Source: Mycolicibacterium tusciae JS617
GTDB lineage: Bacteria; Actinomycetota; Actinomycetes; Mycobacteriales; Mycobacteriaceae
DNA length: 64,000 nucleotides
Direction: 5' to 3'
Assembly: GCF_000243415.2 (NCBI RefSeq)
Contig: NZ_KI912270.1
Location: forward strand, 1,860,001 to 1,924,000
Shown: piece after piece, positions 51,834 to 62,214 of the stretch
Position numbering within the stretch: the first letter of the stretch is position 1
Layout: each line of letters starts with the position of its first letter
Notes under the pieces: generated by a model
The model's input: the letters and a program-made list of their open reading frames with translations, nothing else
Databases searched by the model: none
What the model was told of the DNA's origin: nothing
Made by a program: the position numbers and the translations under genes

Positions 51834-52868
51834 GTGACTTCTGCGCCCGGGAGCTCCGGCGGTCTCATGGAAACCCGCAAACGACGACACATCGACGTGT
51901 GCCTGAGCGAGGCTGTCGACTTCCAGACGGTGACCACCGGCTTGGAGCGCTATCAGTTGCCCTACAACGCGCTCACGCAGACCGACCTCGGGTCCGTCGA
52001 GCTCAGAACAGATTTCCTGGGCATGCGCTTACACGCTCCGGTGCTCATCGGTCCGATGACCGGTGGCGCCGAGCTGTCCGGCACCATCAATCGCAACCTG
52101 GCCGGCGCGGCCCAGCAGCTCGGCATCGGCATGATGCTGGGATCGCAGCGCATCATGCTCGACGACGGTTCGGCCTCGGCCACCTTCCGTGTACGCGACA
52201 TAGCGCCCGACGTTCTGCTGATCGGCAACATCGGGCTCAGCCAACTGACCGCGCAGACCATGCCCGCGCTGGTCAAGGCGTTGGATCAGGTCAACGCCAA
52301 TGCCCTTGCGGTGCATGCAAATCCGCTGCAGGAAGCCATGCAACACAAGGGCGACACCGACTTCTCGGGTTCGATCGAACGCCTGCGTGACGTCGCGGGG
52401 TCCATCGGCTATCCGGTGATGCTCAAGGAGGTCGGCCACGGTATCGGAGCCAGGGCGGCCGCGGAACTTGCAGACTGCCCGATCGCGGCGGTGGATGTCG
52501 CCGGGGCCGGCGGTACATCCTGGGCGCGCGTCGAGCAGTTCGTCCGGTACGGCGAGATCCGCTATCCGGCGCTTGCCGAGTGGGGAATTCCGACCGCACA
52601 GGCACTACTGGAAGTTCGGCGCACGCTGCCCGGCGTTCCACTGGTTGCTTCTGGCGGCATCCGCACCGGGATGGACGCGGCCAAGGCGCTCGCGCTCGGC
52701 GCCGATATGGTGTCGGTTGCTCGTCCTCTGCTGGCACCGGCGATCGAATCGTCTGCCGCCGTGACGGATTGGCTGCAACGCTTCATCGACGAGCTCCTGA
52801 TCTGCCTGCACGGCTGCGGCGCGGCGAACCTCACCGAACTCCGCGAGGGCGGCGTCACCCCGCTGTGA
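51834..52868 (+). CDS. fni: Type 2 isopentenyl-diphosphate isomerase (FMN-dependent)
   Basis: 344 residues, GTG start with GGAGGGG upstream. Family motifs: [76 protein letters not shown] (H-x-N-x-x-Q-E) and [20 protein letters not shown] with the FMN phosphate site. It interconverts IPP and DMAPP for isoprenoids. It is divergent from ftsY (25 bp apart) and convergent with smc. As remembered, M. tuberculosis lacks it here and has ftsY and smc next to each other. Confidence 0.93.
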   Translation: MTSAPGSSGGLMETRKRRHIDVCLSEAVDFQTVTTGLERYQLPYNALTQTDLGSVELRTDFLGMRLHAPVLIGPMTGGAELSGTINRNLAGAAQQLGIGMMLGSQRIMLDDGSASATFRVRDIAPDVLLIGNIGLSQLTAQTMPALVKALDQVNANALAVHANPLQEAMQHKGDTDFSGSIERLRDVAGSIGYPVMLKEVGHGIGARAAAELADCPIAAVDVAGAGGTSWARVEQFVRYGEIRYPALAEWGIPTAQALLEVRRTLPGVPLVASGGIRTGMDAAKALALGADMVSVARPLLAPAIESSAAVTDWLQRFIDELLICLHGCGAANLTELREGGVTPL

Positions 52869-52915
52869 TTTGTGCACGGAAATCGGCGTTCAGCGCCGGA
52901 AATCGTGCACAAATC
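52867..52915. terminator. Bidirectional hairpin terminator between fni and smc
   Basis: GATTTGTGCACG (52867-52878) pairs with CGTGCACAAATC (52904-52915), 12 bp perfect. A second inner pairing GGCG/CGCC is also possible. It overlaps the fni stop codon and ends four bases before the smc stop. No long T tract follows, as is usual in mycobacteria. Confidence 0.75.
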
Positions 52916-52919
52916 GCCA

Positions 52920-55900
52920 CTAGTTGGCGGCGCCCACCAGCTCCTGGCCGCGCATGCGCTGGCTGATCACAGCGGTAATGCCGTCGTCACGCATCGTCAC
53001 GCCGTAGAGCGCGTCGGCGATCTCCATCGTCGGCTTCTGGTGCGTGATGACGAGCAGCTGCGACTGACTGCGCAGCTGTTCGAACAGACCGAGCAGACGG
53101 CGCAGGTTCACGTCGTCGAGCGCGGCCTCCACCTCGTCCATGACATAGAACGGCGACGGCCGAGCACGGAAGATGGCCACCAGCATCGCGACAGCGGTCA
53201 GCGACTTCTCACCGCCGGACAGCAGCGACAGCCGCTTGATCTTCTTGCCCGGCGGGCGGGCCTCGACCTCGATGCCGGTGGTGAGCATGTCGTCGGGGTT
53301 GGTCAGCAGCAACCGGCCCTCGCCACCGGGGAACAGAGCCGAGAAAACTTCTCGGAACTCACGTTCCACGTCGGTGTACGCCTCGGCGAACACCTGAAGG
53401 ATGCGAGCGTCGACGTCGTCGATGACGTCGAGCAGATCCTTGCGCGCCGCTTTGACATCCTCAAGCTGGGTGGACAGGAAGTTATAGCGCTCCTCAAGAG
53501 CGGCGAATTCCTCCAGGGCCAACGGGTTTACCCGGCCCAGTTCGTTGAGCTCACGCTCGGCCTTCTTGGCGCGGCGCTCCTGGGTTGGCCGGTCGAATGG
53601 CATGGGCGCGGGGGCCGTCACCTGTTCTCCGCGTTCGCGCGCCTGCTCGTATTCGGCCATCTCCAGCTCCGATGGTGCGAGCGAAACATCGGGGCCGTAC
53701 TCGGCGACGAGATCGGCGGCAGCCATTCCGAAGCTCTCGAGGACGTGCTGCTCGAGCTGTTCGATACGAAGTGCCGCTTGAGCTTTGGCGATCTCGTCGC
53801 GGTGCAAGGCGTCGGTGAGTGCCGCGATCTTGGCGCCCAGCTCGTTGACCTCTTCGCGCGCCTTCGCCAATGCTCCCGCCCCGTGTTGACGCTCGGCGGC
53901 GACATCGTCGCGTGCCCGCGACGCAATCGCCACCGCGGCGCTGAGTCGCTGCGCGACGAGACGGCCGGCCTCCGCCACGGCCGCCGCAACCGCTGCCGCG
54001 TGCACGCGCGCCTCACGTAAGCGCTTGGCGCGCAGCCGGGCGTCGCGCTCGGCAGCAGCAGCCCTGCGCAGCGAATCCGCTTGCCCGCGAACGGCGTTGG
54101 CACGCTCTTCGGCCGTGCGTACTGTCAGGCGGGCCTCTACCTCGGCCGCGCGGGCGGCCTCGGCTGCTGCCGCCGACTCGTGCCGGTCGACGGGTTCGGA
54201 TTCGAACGTCGGCTCTTGCCGAGCGTTGTGCAGTCGTTGCTCGAGTTCGGCAAGCTCTTGGACGGTCTGAACGCGACCGGCCTCGAGCTCCTTGCGCTGT
54301 TGAATGAGCCGCTGCCATTCGTCGTCGGTGGCGCGGGCGTCCTGACCGAGTCGGCCGAGTTGTTCGTAGACCGCTGAGATCGCCGCGTCGGACTCGTTGA
54401 GCGCGGCCAGCGCCTGCTCGGCGGAGTCCTGCCGGTTGGCCTGCTCTTCGAGTGCGCCGGCCAGCGCGGCCGACAGTTCGCCGGTCTGCTTCTCGGCCGC
54501 TGCCAATTCGCTCTTGGCCTTCTCGACCTCCGATGCGATCTCCAGCGTGCTTGGCTTGCGGTCGGAACCGCCAGTGACGGAGCCCCCGCCCACCAGGTCG
54601 CCGTCGGCGGTGACGGCCTTCAGTTGCGGGCGTGCCGCGACCACGTCCAGCGCGGCGGAGAGGTCGCCGACCACCGCGACGCCGGACAGCATCGCGGTGA
54701 TCGCGCCTTGCAGCCGTTGCGGGGCGTCGACGAGGTCCAGCGCCCACAGCGCGCCTTCGGGAGGCGGGCCCGCGTTCGGCACCGAGTGCGCAGCCCAGTC
54801 GCCAAGGACGATGGCTGCGCGTCCGCCGTCGGACTGCTTCAGCGCGGCGACGGCCGAACGTGCCGCACCGGAGTTCTCGGCGGCAAGCGCGTCGGCGACC
54901 GGACCCAGCACCGCGGCTATCGCCACCTCGTAGCCCGGGCGCACCTTGACCAGATTGGCGATCGACCCGAAAAGTCCTGGGCCACCGTGGTTCTTCTGTA
55001 GCCACGCCGCGCCGTCCTTGCGGTCGAGGCCGACGGAAAGCGCCTCGATGCGGGCACGCAGCGACGCCACCTGACGTTCTGCGCTGCGCTCGGCGGCCTG
55101 CAACTCCGCGACTCGTTCGTCGGCGAGCCGAAGCGCGGTCACCGTGCGGTCGTGGTGGTCGTCGAGACCGACCTCACCCGCATCGAGTTCACCGACGCGT
55201 CCCTGCACAATCTCGAACTCGGCCTGTGTCTGCTGGGCTTTTGCCGCGGCATCCTCAATGCCACTGGTCAGCCGTGCGACGGTCTCGTCGATGGACTCGA
55301 CGCGGGTGCGCATCGTGTCGACCTGGCCGGCCAGCCGGGCCACACCTTCACGGCGGTCGGCCTCGGCGCGGACGGCGGCCAGATGGGCGCGTTCGGCTTC
55401 TGCGGCGACACCCTCGCAATCGCTGAGTTCGGCGCGGGCGGCCTCCAGACGCCTTCGCGATTCGGCCAGCTCCTCGAGCAGCAGCCGCTCCTGGGTGGCC
55501 ACCTCTTCGGCCTTGGCCTCCAGCTCGTCGGGGTCGGGGCCCGTCGAAGCTTCGGGCTCGGTGTCCAAATGCTGCGCCCGCTCACTGGCGATGCGCACGG
55601 TGGCGCTGACGCGTTCGGCCAACGCCGATAGCGAAAACCAGGTCTGCTGGGCCGATTCCGCGCGCTCGCTGAGGCTGCCCACCGCCGTCTCGTGAGCGTT
55701 CAAGTCGACGGTCCTGGCCTCTAGTCGGGCGGCCAGATCGTCGTGTTCGCGGCGCAGCGTCGTCTCGGTCTGATTGGTGTTCTCGAACTCGGCCGTCCGG
55801 ATGACCAGGTCGTCGGCGGCCAACCGCAGCCGGGCGTCACGCAAGTCGGCCTGGATGGTCTGGGCCCGCCGCGCCATCTCGGCCTGCCTGCCGAGTGGCT

Positions 55901-56507
55901 TGAGCTGACGGCGCAACTCGGTCGTCAGGTCCGTCAGCCGCGCCAGGTTGGCCGACATCGAGTCGAGCTTGCGGACGGCCTTTTCCTTGCGCTTGCGGTG
56001 CTTGAGGACGCCTGCGGCCTCCTCGATGAACGCGCGCCGGTCCTCGGGACGGGATTCGAGGATCTCGGAGAGCTTGCCCTGGCCGACGATGACGTGCATC
56101 TCGCGGCCGATGCCGGAGTCGGACAGCAGTTCCTGCACATCCATCAAACGGCAACTGGCGCCGTTGATTTCGTACTCGCTACCGCCATCGCGGAACATCC
56201 GCCTGGTGATCGACACCTCGGAGTATTCGATCGGCAAGGAGTTGTCCGAGTTGTCGATCGTGACGGTGACTTCGGCGCGACCCAACGGCGGACGCGAGGA
56301 CGTGCCTGCGAAGATGACGTCTTCCATCTTGCCGCCACGCAGAGTCTTGGCACCCTGTTCGCCCATCACCCAGGTGAGCGCGTCCACCACATTCGACTTG
56401 CCAGACCCATTGGGGCCGACGACGCAGGTGATGCCTGGCTCGAAGCGCAGAGTCGTCGGCGAAGCAAACGACTTGAAGCCCTTCAGCGTCAGACTCTTGA
56501 GGTGCAC
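52920..56507 (-). CDS. smc: Chromosome segregation protein SMC
   Basis: 1195 residues from the GTG at 56507 (product [20 protein letters not shown], as in M. tuberculosis); a longer start adds a non-conserved leader. Walker [21 protein letters not shown] near residue 30; two long coiled coils rich in Glu/Ala/Arg; a hinge around residues 500-660 ([40 protein letters not shown]); C-terminal [20 protein letters not shown] (signature) and [20 protein letters not shown] (Walker B). It works with ScpA/ScpB in chromosome folding. Confidence 0.97.
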   Translation of the reverse strand: MHLKSLTLKGFKSFASPTTLRFEPGITCVVGPNGSGKSNVVDALTWVMGEQGAKTLRGGKMEDVIFAGTSSRPPLGRAEVTVTIDNSDNSLPIEYSEVSITRRMFRDGGSEYEINGASCRLMDVQELLSDSGIGREMHVIVGQGKLSEILESRPEDRRAFIEEAAGVLKHRKRKEKAVRKLDSMSANLARLTDLTTELRRQLKPLGRQAEMARRAQTIQADLRDARLRLAADDLVIRTAEFENTNQTETTLRREHDDLAARLEARTVDLNAHETAVGSLSERAESAQQTWFSLSALAERVSATVRIASERAQHLDTEPEASTGPDPDELEAKAEEVATQERLLLEELAESRRRLEAARAELSDCEGVAAEAERAHLAAVRAEADRREGVARLAGQVDTMRTRVESIDETVARLTSGIEDAAAKAQQTQAEFEIVQGRVGELDAGEVGLDDHHDRTVTALRLADERVAELQAAERSAERQVASLRARIEALSVGLDRKDGAAWLQKNHGGPGLFGSIANLVKVRPGYEVAIAAVLGPVADALAAENSGAARSAVAALKQSDGGRAAIVLGDWAAHSVPNAGPPPEGALWALDLVDAPQRLQGAITAMLSGVAVVGDLSAALDVVAARPQLKAVTADGDLVGGGSVTGGSDRKPSTLEIASEVEKAKSELAAAEKQTGELSAALAGALEEQANRQDSAEQALAALNESDAAISAVYEQLGRLGQDARATDDEWQRLIQQRKELEAGRVQTVQELAELEQRLHNARQEPTFESEPVDRHESAAAAEAARAAEVEARLTVRTAEERANAVRGQADSLRRAAAAERDARLRAKRLREARVHAAAVAAAVAEAGRLVAQRLSAAVAIASRARDDVAAERQHGAGALAKAREEVNELGAKIAALTDALHRDEIAKAQAALRIEQLEQHVLESFGMAAADLVAEYGPDVSLAPSELEMAEYEQARERGEQVTAPAPMPFDRPTQERRAKKAERELNELGRVNPLALEEFAALEERYNFLSTQLEDVKAARKDLLDVIDDVDARILQVFAEAYTDVEREFREVFSALFPGGEGRLLLTNPDDMLTTGIEVEARPPGKKIKRLSLLSGGEKSLTAVAMLVAIFRARPSPFYVMDEVEAALDDVNLRRLLGLFEQLRSQSQLLVITHQKPTMEIADALYGVTMRDDGITAVISQRMRGQELVGAAN

Positions 56508-56533
56508 GACGTGCCACACTACCGCCGCGGAGG

Positions 56534-56821
56534 CTAACGCTCGGTGAACCCCGATAGCGTTTCGCCCACTTCTGACCAATCGGCGATGACTTTGTCGACA
56601 CGACCGGGTGTGGCACCGTTTTGCAGCAGGTCAAGTAGCTTTTCGCAGGCCGACCGTTGACCCTGCGCGACCACCTGGACCCGGCCGTCGGGCCGGTTCG
56701 ACGCGTAGCCGGTCAGCCCGAGTTCCAGGGCGCGCGCCCGGGTCCACCACCGAAAGCCGACCCCCTGGACGTGGCCGTGCACCCACGCGGTCAGTCGTAC
56801 CTCAGCTAACTCCTGCATCAT
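56534..56821 (-). CDS. acyP: Acylphosphatase
   Basis: About 95 residues. [20 protein letters not shown] then [20 protein letters not shown], with the catalytic Arg in VGFRWW and Asn in YASN, ending [16 protein letters not shown]. It hydrolyses acyl phosphates. The start is not certain: adjacent ATG codons at 56821 and 56818 and a TTG at 56830 are in frame. Its start overlaps the end of the osmC gene by about 20 bp, and smc follows after 26 bp. Confidence 0.93.
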   Translation of the reverse strand: MMQELAEVRLTAWVHGHVQGVGFRWWTRARALELGLTGYASNRPDGRVQVVAQGQRSACEKLLDLLQNGATPGRVDKVIADWSEVGETLSGFTER

Positions 56822-57218
56822 TAACCTCAAACGTCACTCTGGCACCGGACTTCAGGGTGCGGCCAACGGTGCAGACCTGGTCGATCGCCCGCTCGACGAC
56901 CGTGAGTACCCGAGCCCGCTCGTCATCAGACAGTCCGGACAGGTCGAGTTCCATGCGCTCTTCGAGCAGCGGATAGCGCTCCTGTTCGCGATCGGCGGGG
57001 CCTGATACCCGGATCGTGGTCGCGTAATCCTCGCCAAGACGGCGCTGCAACGGCGCGTCGCTGGCCATCCCGCTGCAGGCTGCCAAAGCGATCTTCATCA
57101 GCTCGCCCGGGGTGAAGACGCCCTCGACGTCTTCATTGCCCACGAGTACCTCGGCGCCTCGCGTGCTGCGCCCGGTGAAGCTGCGCACCCCGGTACGTTC
57201 AACCCACAGTTCGGTCAT
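56802..57218 (-). CDS. OsmC-family peroxiredoxin-like protein
   Basis: 138 residues (Rv2923c position). ELWVERTGVRSFTGRSTRGA at the N-terminus, PGELMKIALAACSGMASDAP with one family Cys, and a C-terminal RAIDQVCTVGRTLKSGARVT with the second Cys. The two thiols fit an OsmC/Ohr reduction of organic hydroperoxides, or a related thiol role. ATG start. It overlaps acyP. Confidence 0.9.
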   Translation of the reverse strand: MTELWVERTGVRSFTGRSTRGAEVLVGNEDVEGVFTPGELMKIALAACSGMASDAPLQRRLGEDYATTIRVSGPADREQERYPLLEERMELDLSGLSDDERARVLTVVERAIDQVCTVGRTLKSGARVTFEVNDAGVS

Positions 57219-57294
57219 GGCCCCATTTTGTCGAGACTGCTCACAGATCGTGAAATCGGCCGCTTTGGCGATCTCCCCGCAGTCTCGGCGAGTC

Positions 57295-58185
57295 CTAACC
57301 CCGCCGGACCCGTGGGCGCGGTTGACAGCGTGGGCAGTAGAACGACGAGCGGTTCATGAACTTCTCCCGCCGCATCGCCGCTCCGCACCGCCTGCATGGC
57401 TCCCCCTCGCGGCCATAGGCGTCCAGCGACCGCTCGAAATAGCCGGATTCGCCGTTGACGTTCACATACAGCGAGTCGAATGATGTTCCGCCCTGGCCGA
57501 GCGCCTCGGTCATCACCTCGGTGGCGGCGTCGAGTAGCTCCCCCAGCTTGGCGCGCGTCAACGAGGACGCCAGCCGGGCGCCGTTCACATGTGCCCGCCA
57601 CAACGCCTCGTCGGCGTAGATATTGCCGATGCCCGATACCACCGTCTGGTCGAGCAATTGCCGCTTGATCTCGGAGTGCTTGCGGCGCAACACCGTAACG
57701 ACGCCGTCGCGATTGAATTTCGGATCCAGCGGGTCGCGAGCCACGTGCGCGACGGGCAACGGGACATCTGTGCCGTCGACGGTGACGACATCGGCGAGCA
57801 TCCAGCCGCCGAACGTGCGCTGGTCCACGAAGCTCAGCGTGGTGCCGTCGTCGAGCAGTGCGGCAATCCGCAGATGGTCATCGCGCGGCGCAGGTCTTTG
57901 TCTCCTCGCGCCAGCGCTCGTCGGCGCCCCGAGCAGCATCTGCCCGCTCATACCCAGATGGACGACCAGCGCCGAGCCGTCATCAAGCGTCAGCCACAGG
58001 TATTTCCCGCGTCGCCCCGTGCCAACGATCCGCGAATCGAGCAGCCGCGCCGTCAGATCGGCGGGTCCGGCCTCGTGACGGCGCACGGCGCGCAGGTGGT
58101 GTACGCGCACAGCGGTGATGGTCTTGTCGACAACGTGTGCGTCCAACCCCCGGCGAACAACCTCGACTTCGGGGAGTTCAGGCAT
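57295..58185 (-). CDS. mutM: Formamidopyrimidine-DNA glycosylase
   Basis: 296 residues. [20 protein letters not shown] carries the catalytic Pro2 and Glu3; conserved Lys in [15 protein letters not shown] region; [17 protein letters not shown], the helix-two-turn-helix; and a C-terminal zinc finger [20 protein letters not shown] then CPRCQ. It removes 8-oxoguanine and formamidopyrimidines. Also called fpg. It overlaps the rnc stop by eight bases. Confidence 0.96.
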   Translation of the reverse strand: MPELPEVEVVRRGLDAHVVDKTITAVRVHHLRAVRRHEAGPADLTARLLDSRIVGTGRRGKYLWLTLDDGSALVVHLGMSGQMLLGAPTSAGARRQRPAPRDDHLRIAALLDDGTTLSFVDQRTFGGWMLADVVTVDGTDVPLPVAHVARDPLDPKFNRDGVVTVLRRKHSEIKRQLLDQTVVSGIGNIYADEALWRAHVNGARLASSLTRAKLGELLDAATEVMTEALGQGGTSFDSLYVNVNGESGYFERSLDAYGREGEPCRRCGAAMRREKFMNRSSFYCPRCQPRPRVRRG

Positions 58186-58882
58186 CTTCGTCAGCAGAGG
58201 AGGTGAGCGCGGTCCACGCCGCCGCGGCCGCCTTGAGTTCGGCCTCCTTCTTCGTGCGGCCCACTCCCCTGCCGTACTCCGTGCCCGCGATGATCACCAT
58301 CGCGGTGAATTCCTTGTCATGGTCGGGACCCGTGGAAGTCACCGAATACGACGGCGCACCCATGCCCCGCGACGCGGTGAGCTCCTGCAGACTGCTCTTC
58401 CAGTCCAGCCCCGCGCCCAGGGTCGGTGCGGTGTCCAACAGCGAGGCGAACAGCCGCAGGATCACCTCCCGCGCGGTGGCGGCGCCATGCTCCACATAGA
58501 TTGCACCGAGCAGGGATTCGACGCCGTCGGCGAGGATGCTGGCTTTGCCGGCACCGCCGGAGTTCTCCTCACCCTTGCCCAGCAGCAGGTGGGCGCCCAA
58601 CCCGTCGTCTGACAGCTGACGACCGACTTCGGCCAGCGCGTGGGTGTTGACGATGCTCGCGCGCAGCTTGGCCAGATCACCCTCGCTGCGATCGGGGTGT
58701 CGGTGGTAGAGCTCCTCGGTGATGGTCAGTCCGAGCACGGCGTCGCCGAGGAACTCCAAGCGCTCGTTGGTGGGGAGTCCGCCGTTCTCGTAGGAGTAAC
58801 TGCGGTGAGTGAGCGAGATGGTGAGCAGTTCCTCGGGCAGGTCGACTCCCAGCGCCTTGAGCAGCGACGCGTGATCAGTCAC
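58178..58882 (-). CDS. rnc: Ribonuclease III
   Basis: 234 residues from the GTG at 58882 (product [20 protein letters not shown]). The signature [20 protein letters not shown] is followed by the later catalytic [15 protein letters not shown]. The C-terminal dsRNA-binding domain is [20 protein letters not shown] and [20 protein letters not shown]. Longer in-frame starts read through the DUF177 gene in another frame. It cleaves double-stranded RNA in rRNA maturation. It overlaps DUF177 by eight bases and mutM by eight bases. Confidence 0.96.
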   Translation of the reverse strand: MTDHASLLKALGVDLPEELLTISLTHRSYSYENGGLPTNERLEFLGDAVLGLTITEELYHRHPDRSEGDLAKLRASIVNTHALAEVGRQLSDDGLGAHLLLGKGEENSGGAGKASILADGVESLLGAIYVEHGAATAREVILRLFASLLDTAPTLGAGLDWKSSLQELTASRGMGAPSYSVTSTGPDHDKEFTAMVIIAGTEYGRGVGRTKKEAELKAAAAAWTALTSSADEDA

Positions 58883-59489
58883 GACTGTCCTCAGTGGGAT
58901 CGTCGGCTCCGCCGACAGTGTCGAGCATGCCGGAGAGCTTGGCCCAGCGTGGGTCGATCTTGTCGTGCTGGTGTCCCGGTTCCGCGGTGGCCAGCGGTAC
59001 TCCGCAGTCAGGACACAGGCCGGCGCAGTCGGGTCCGCACAGCGGCACGAACGGCAATGCCAGCCCGACCGCATCGATGATCGGCTGCTCGAGGTCGACG
59101 GTGTCGGCTCCCCCCGATTGGATGACGCGGCCGACCTCGTCGGCCTCGGTGGTCTTTTCGGTGGCGCTGTCGGGGTAGGCGAACAGCTCGGTGATCGAGA
59201 TCTCGACGTGCCCGGTGATCGGCGACAGACAGCGCGCACACTCACCCGCGGTGGGGGCGGACATGGTCCCGGAGACCAGAACACCCTCGGAGACGGATTC
59301 GATCCGCAGATCGAGGTCCAGCGGGGCGCCCTCGTCGATGGCGATCAGGTCCAGCCCGATACGCATCGGGCTAGGGACAGTCTCCGACACCGTCATCATC
59401 GAACCGGGCCTGCGTCCCAGCCTGGAGATATTCAGCACAAGCGGCGATCTGGACGCGCGCCGCGCCGCCGCCTTCGCATGCGTCGCCAT
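58875..59489 (-). CDS. DUF177/YceD-family protein
   Basis: 204 residues (Rv2926c position). The domain shows LDLRIESVSEGVLVSGTMSA, GECARCLSPITGHVEISITE and the Cys cluster LCGPDCAGLCPDCGVPLA, a likely Zn-binding site. The family is linked to 23S rRNA accumulation and, in many bacteria, sits upstream of rpmF; here rpmF is not next to it, and rnc follows instead. A basic N-terminal tail (AKAAARRASRSPL) may bind RNA. Confidence 0.9.
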   Translation of the reverse strand: MATHAKAAARRASRSPLVLNISRLGRRPGSMMTVSETVPSPMRIGLDLIAIDEGAPLDLDLRIESVSEGVLVSGTMSAPTAGECARCLSPITGHVEISITELFAYPDSATEKTTEADEVGRVIQSGGADTVDLEQPIIDAVGLALPFVPLCGPDCAGLCPDCGVPLATAEPGHQHDKIDPRWAKLSGMLDTVGGADDPTEDSRD

Positions 59490-59521
59490 AAGAGTCGATC
59501 TTACGGCGACCGTCCCATGGC

Positions 59522-60259
59522 CTATCGAGCTGCGTAGTCGTGCGTCCCCGCGGCGGTCCGCAGTTGATGCCGACCGCGACCCACCGACCGCAGAGTTCCG
59601 TTGAGGAAGTCCTCGAATTCAGCCAGCTTGCTGTCGACATAGATATCGCATTCGCCGCGCAACCGGTCCGCCTCGGCGTGCGCCGAGTCGATGAGGCGGG
59701 TGGCCTCCGATGTCGCGGTCTGGACGATCTCGGTCTGCGAAACCAGTCGCTGCTGCTCTTTGATGCCTTCTTGAACGGCCTTCTCGTAGGCGAGGTTGCC
59801 GTTCTCGATGAGCCGGTCCGCCTCGTTCTTCGCACGTCCCGCGCTGGCCTCGTACTCCCGCTTGGCCGTGGTAGCGAGGCGATTCGCCTCCTCACGGGCC
59901 TCTCCAACCATGCGCTCGCTGTGCTGGCGGGCCTCTGCGACCATTCGGTCAGCCTGCGACTTGGCATCGGCCAGCAGCCGATCAGCCTCCTGACGGGCGT
60001 GGTTGACCAGGGAATCCGCCTCGGCCGTCGCCGAGGACACCATGGACCCGGAATGCTCCTTGGCCTCACGCAACATCGAGTCGCGAGCGTCCAGAACGTC
60101 CTGGGCGTCATCGAGCTCGCCGGGGATGGCGTCCTTGATGTCGTCGATCAGCTCGAGGACATCTCCGCGAGGCACGACGCAGCCTGCGGTCATCGGCACG
60201 CCGCGCGCTTCTTCAACGATTGCGCCCAACTCATCGAGCGCTTCAAATACTCGGTACAC
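59522..60259 (-). CDS. sepIVA: Septation protein SepIVA (DivIVA-like coiled coil)
   Basis: 245 residues (Rv2927c position). The N-terminus YRVFEALDELGAIVEEARGV then PMTAGCVVPRGDVLELIDDI is DivIVA-like, followed by one long coiled coil from about residue 40 to 200 with repeating Ala/Glu/Arg heptads (EADRLLADAKSQADRMVAEA, RQHSERMVGEAREEANRLAT). Known SepIVA acts in mycobacterial septation and polar growth control. GTG start with GGAGGG. The upstream region of about 200 bp contains no other gene. Confidence 0.93.
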   Translation of the reverse strand: MYRVFEALDELGAIVEEARGVPMTAGCVVPRGDVLELIDDIKDAIPGELDDAQDVLDARDSMLREAKEHSGSMVSSATAEADSLVNHARQEADRLLADAKSQADRMVAEARQHSERMVGEAREEANRLATTAKREYEASAGRAKNEADRLIENGNLAYEKAVQEGIKEQQRLVSQTEIVQTATSEATRLIDSAHAEADRLRGECDIYVDSKLAEFEDFLNGTLRSVGRGRHQLRTAAGTHDYAAR

Positions 60260-60475
60260 GGCAACACCCTCCAGGCGTAGTTGACAGTTACCAGTGTGCC
60301 TGGTGTTACTGCTGTGACTCAGCTTCCGACGCGGTGTGTCGCGCGTCAGCTGCTTCTTGCCGTGTCACGAGATCTCCAGTCCACCAGGCCGCCAGGCCCG
60401 TCTGCATTGCTCTATGCACATTATGTCAACACGACCGGTCGCCACATCCCCCGAGTTGTCAGCAAACAGCGCGAC

Positions 60476-61042
60476 TTAGCGGATGGCTGCGGCGATCGCG
60501 TCGCGGGCCCGGTCGAGCATCGAGGCGAACGGGCCGACCACGAAGTTGGCCTTGGCGCTCTCCACTCCCGCGTGCGGGCGGGTCGGCGCGATCGCCTCCG
60601 CCGCCAGTACCGCCTTGGCCATCCGGCCGAGGTCATCGGCGTCGAGTTCACGCTCCAAGCGGTTGAACTCCTCGAGTTCTTCGCGCTGGGCGTGGTCGAG
60701 CACCGAGCCGCGGAACAGCGACAACTCATCGAGAAACTCCTGGGAGCCGATGTCCATCGCCTCGAGCGCCGACAGAACTTCCTTGGAGTCGTGCTCCTCG
60801 AGGAGACGCGCGTCGACGATGACGTCGCCACCGTCGACCTCGTGGCGGACCCGTGGGTGAACCACCATCTCTTCGGCGGTCTCGTGTACCGCCAGGAGTT
60901 GACGCAGTTCGGTGAACGCTGTGCGGCGAGCGTCATCCGACGATGCCGAAAAAACCTCCTCGAACATGTCCTTGATCAAGTTGTGCTGGTCCTTGAGGAA
61001 CTTGACGACGTCGTCGGTCGACTGGACGAATGTTTCGACCAT
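60476..61042 (-). CDS. Hemerythrin HHE cation-binding domain protein
   Basis: About 188 residues from the ATG at 61042; GTG codons slightly upstream are possible because ribosome sites are weak. The HHE repeats can be seen: VKFLKDQHNLIKDMFEEVFS (His), LRQLLAVHETAEEMVVHPRV (H-x-x-x-E), LEEHDSKEVLSALEAMD and the later LFRGSVLDHAQREELEEFNR. It probably holds a di-iron centre for oxygen or NO sensing or storage. It lies between sepIVA and coaD, where M. tuberculosis has the PDIM/PGL locus. Confidence 0.87.
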   Translation of the reverse strand: MVETFVQSTDDVVKFLKDQHNLIKDMFEEVFSASSDDARRTAFTELRQLLAVHETAEEMVVHPRVRHEVDGGDVIVDARLLEEHDSKEVLSALEAMDIGSQEFLDELSLFRGSVLDHAQREELEEFNRLERELDADDLGRMAKAVLAAEAIAPTRPHAGVESAKANFVVGPFASMLDRARDAIAAAIR

Positions 61043-61125
61043 GGGGGTAACCACACTTTCTTGCAATCGAATTGGGGCGCTGAGGGCTGTGCGCCACTCA
61101 GTGGGTTACCCGTGCAAGTCCTGGG

Positions 61126-61602
61126 TCAACCCTCGAGCTTGGCCTGTAAGCGCACGTTGACCGGCTCGGGCAGCAGCCCGGAGACGTCGCCGCCGAGCGT
61201 CGCGACTTCCTTCGCCAGCGAGGACGACACGAACGAATAGGTCGGCGTCGTGGCGACAAAGAACGTGTCGACACCCGCGATGTGCTTGTTCATCTGCGCC
61301 ATCTGCAGCTCGTATTCGAAGTCGGTTCCCGTGCGCAGACCTTTGACGATCGCGGTCAATCCGCGTTTCTTGACGAAGTCGACCACCAAGCCTTCACCGG
61401 ACTCCGCGCGCAGATTGGGCAAGTGCGGCGTGGATTCCTCGATCATCGCGATGCGCTCGTCGAGGCTGAACATCCCCTTTTTGTTCGGATTGACCAGCAC
61501 CGCGACGACGACCTCGTCGAATTGGGCCGCTGCGCGCTCAAAGACGTCGATATGGCCCAGCGTTACCGGGTCGAAGGAGCCCGGGCATACGGCGCCGCTC
61601 AT
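61126..61602 (-). CDS. coaD: Phosphopantetheine adenylyltransferase
   Basis: 158 residues, exactly standard. N-terminal [20 protein letters not shown] then [20 protein letters not shown], carrying T/H-x-G-H; conserved later [20 protein letters not shown]. It makes dephospho-CoA from phosphopantetheine and ATP. ATG start. It is about 60 bp downstream of rsmD on the same strand, matching the order Rv2965c-Rv2966c-Rv2967c. Confidence 0.97.
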   Translation of the reverse strand: MSGAVCPGSFDPVTLGHIDVFERAAAQFDEVVVAVLVNPNKKGMFSLDERIAMIEESTPHLPNLRAESGEGLVVDFVKKRGLTAIVKGLRTGTDFEYELQMAQMNKHIAGVDTFFVATTPTYSFVSSSLAKEVATLGGDVSGLLPEPVNVRLQAKLEG

Positions 61603-61662
61603 GGGGAACGACGGTACAGGGCAGCTCAGGATCCGGCGGGCAGGCGCGAAGCGACCCGGGGA

Positions 61663-62214
61663 TTAGCAGCGCTCGGCCAGTTCCAGCCGGGTGTCGCCGT
61701 ACGTCCGGGACGGCCATACTTGCCAGCCATCGGGCCATGCCAGCATCGGAGAAGACGCCGGGCGTTCGACGACGGCCACGGTCCCGGTGGCTGTCCATCC
61801 GCCATTTGTCAGTGCGGCGAGGACAGTTTCGATCTCGCCGGCGTCTACGTCGTAGGGCGGGTCGGCGAGCACCAAGTCGACGGACTGCGCACTGCCTGCG
61901 AGCACGGCGGTGACCGCAGCGCGCCGCACCGTGGCCCCTGTCGCGCCGAGCGCGGCGATGTTCTTGTCAATGACGCCGGCAGCACGGTGGTCTGATTCGA
62001 CGAATACCGCCGATGCGGCTCCGCGGGACAGCGCCTCGAGGCCCAACGCTCCCGAGCCGGCGTACAGATCCAGGACGGAGTGCCCGGACAGGTCAAGGCG
62101 CGCCGTCAGCAGATTGAACAGCGATTCCCGGACGCGATCGGTGGTAGGGCGGGTTCCGGTGCGGGGCACCGTGATTCGCCGTCCACCCAGGGTGCCGGCG
62201 ACGATGCGCGTCAG
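61663..62214 (-). CDS. rsmD: 16S rRNA m2G966 methyltransferase RsmD, probable CTG start
   Basis: 183 residues if it starts at CTG 62214; 168 if at GTG 62169. The conserved N-terminus [16 protein letters not shown] then [14 protein letters not shown] lies upstream of the GTG, and no ATG, GTG or TTG precedes it in frame near the gene. CTG 62214 overlaps the pca stop as CTGA, like an ATGA coupling. Catalytic motifs are [20 protein letters not shown] (SAM) and [11 protein letters not shown] (DPPY). It methylates G966 in 16S rRNA. Confidence 0.93.
   Translation of the reverse strand: MTRIVAGTLGGRRITVPRTGTRPTTDRVRESLFNLLTARLDLSGHSVLDLYAGSGALGLEALSRGAASAVFVESDHRAAGVIDKNIAALGATGATVRRAAVTAVLAGSAQSVDLVLADPPYDVDAGEIETVLAALTNGGWTATGTVAVVERPASSPMLAWPDGWQVWPSRTYGDTRLELAERC

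Noticed and set aside
57890..57930. Another copy of the 33-bp repeat (CTCCTCGCGCCAGCGCTCGTC)
   Set aside because: It has several mismatches and lies inside mutM coding sequence, so it may be chance similarity.
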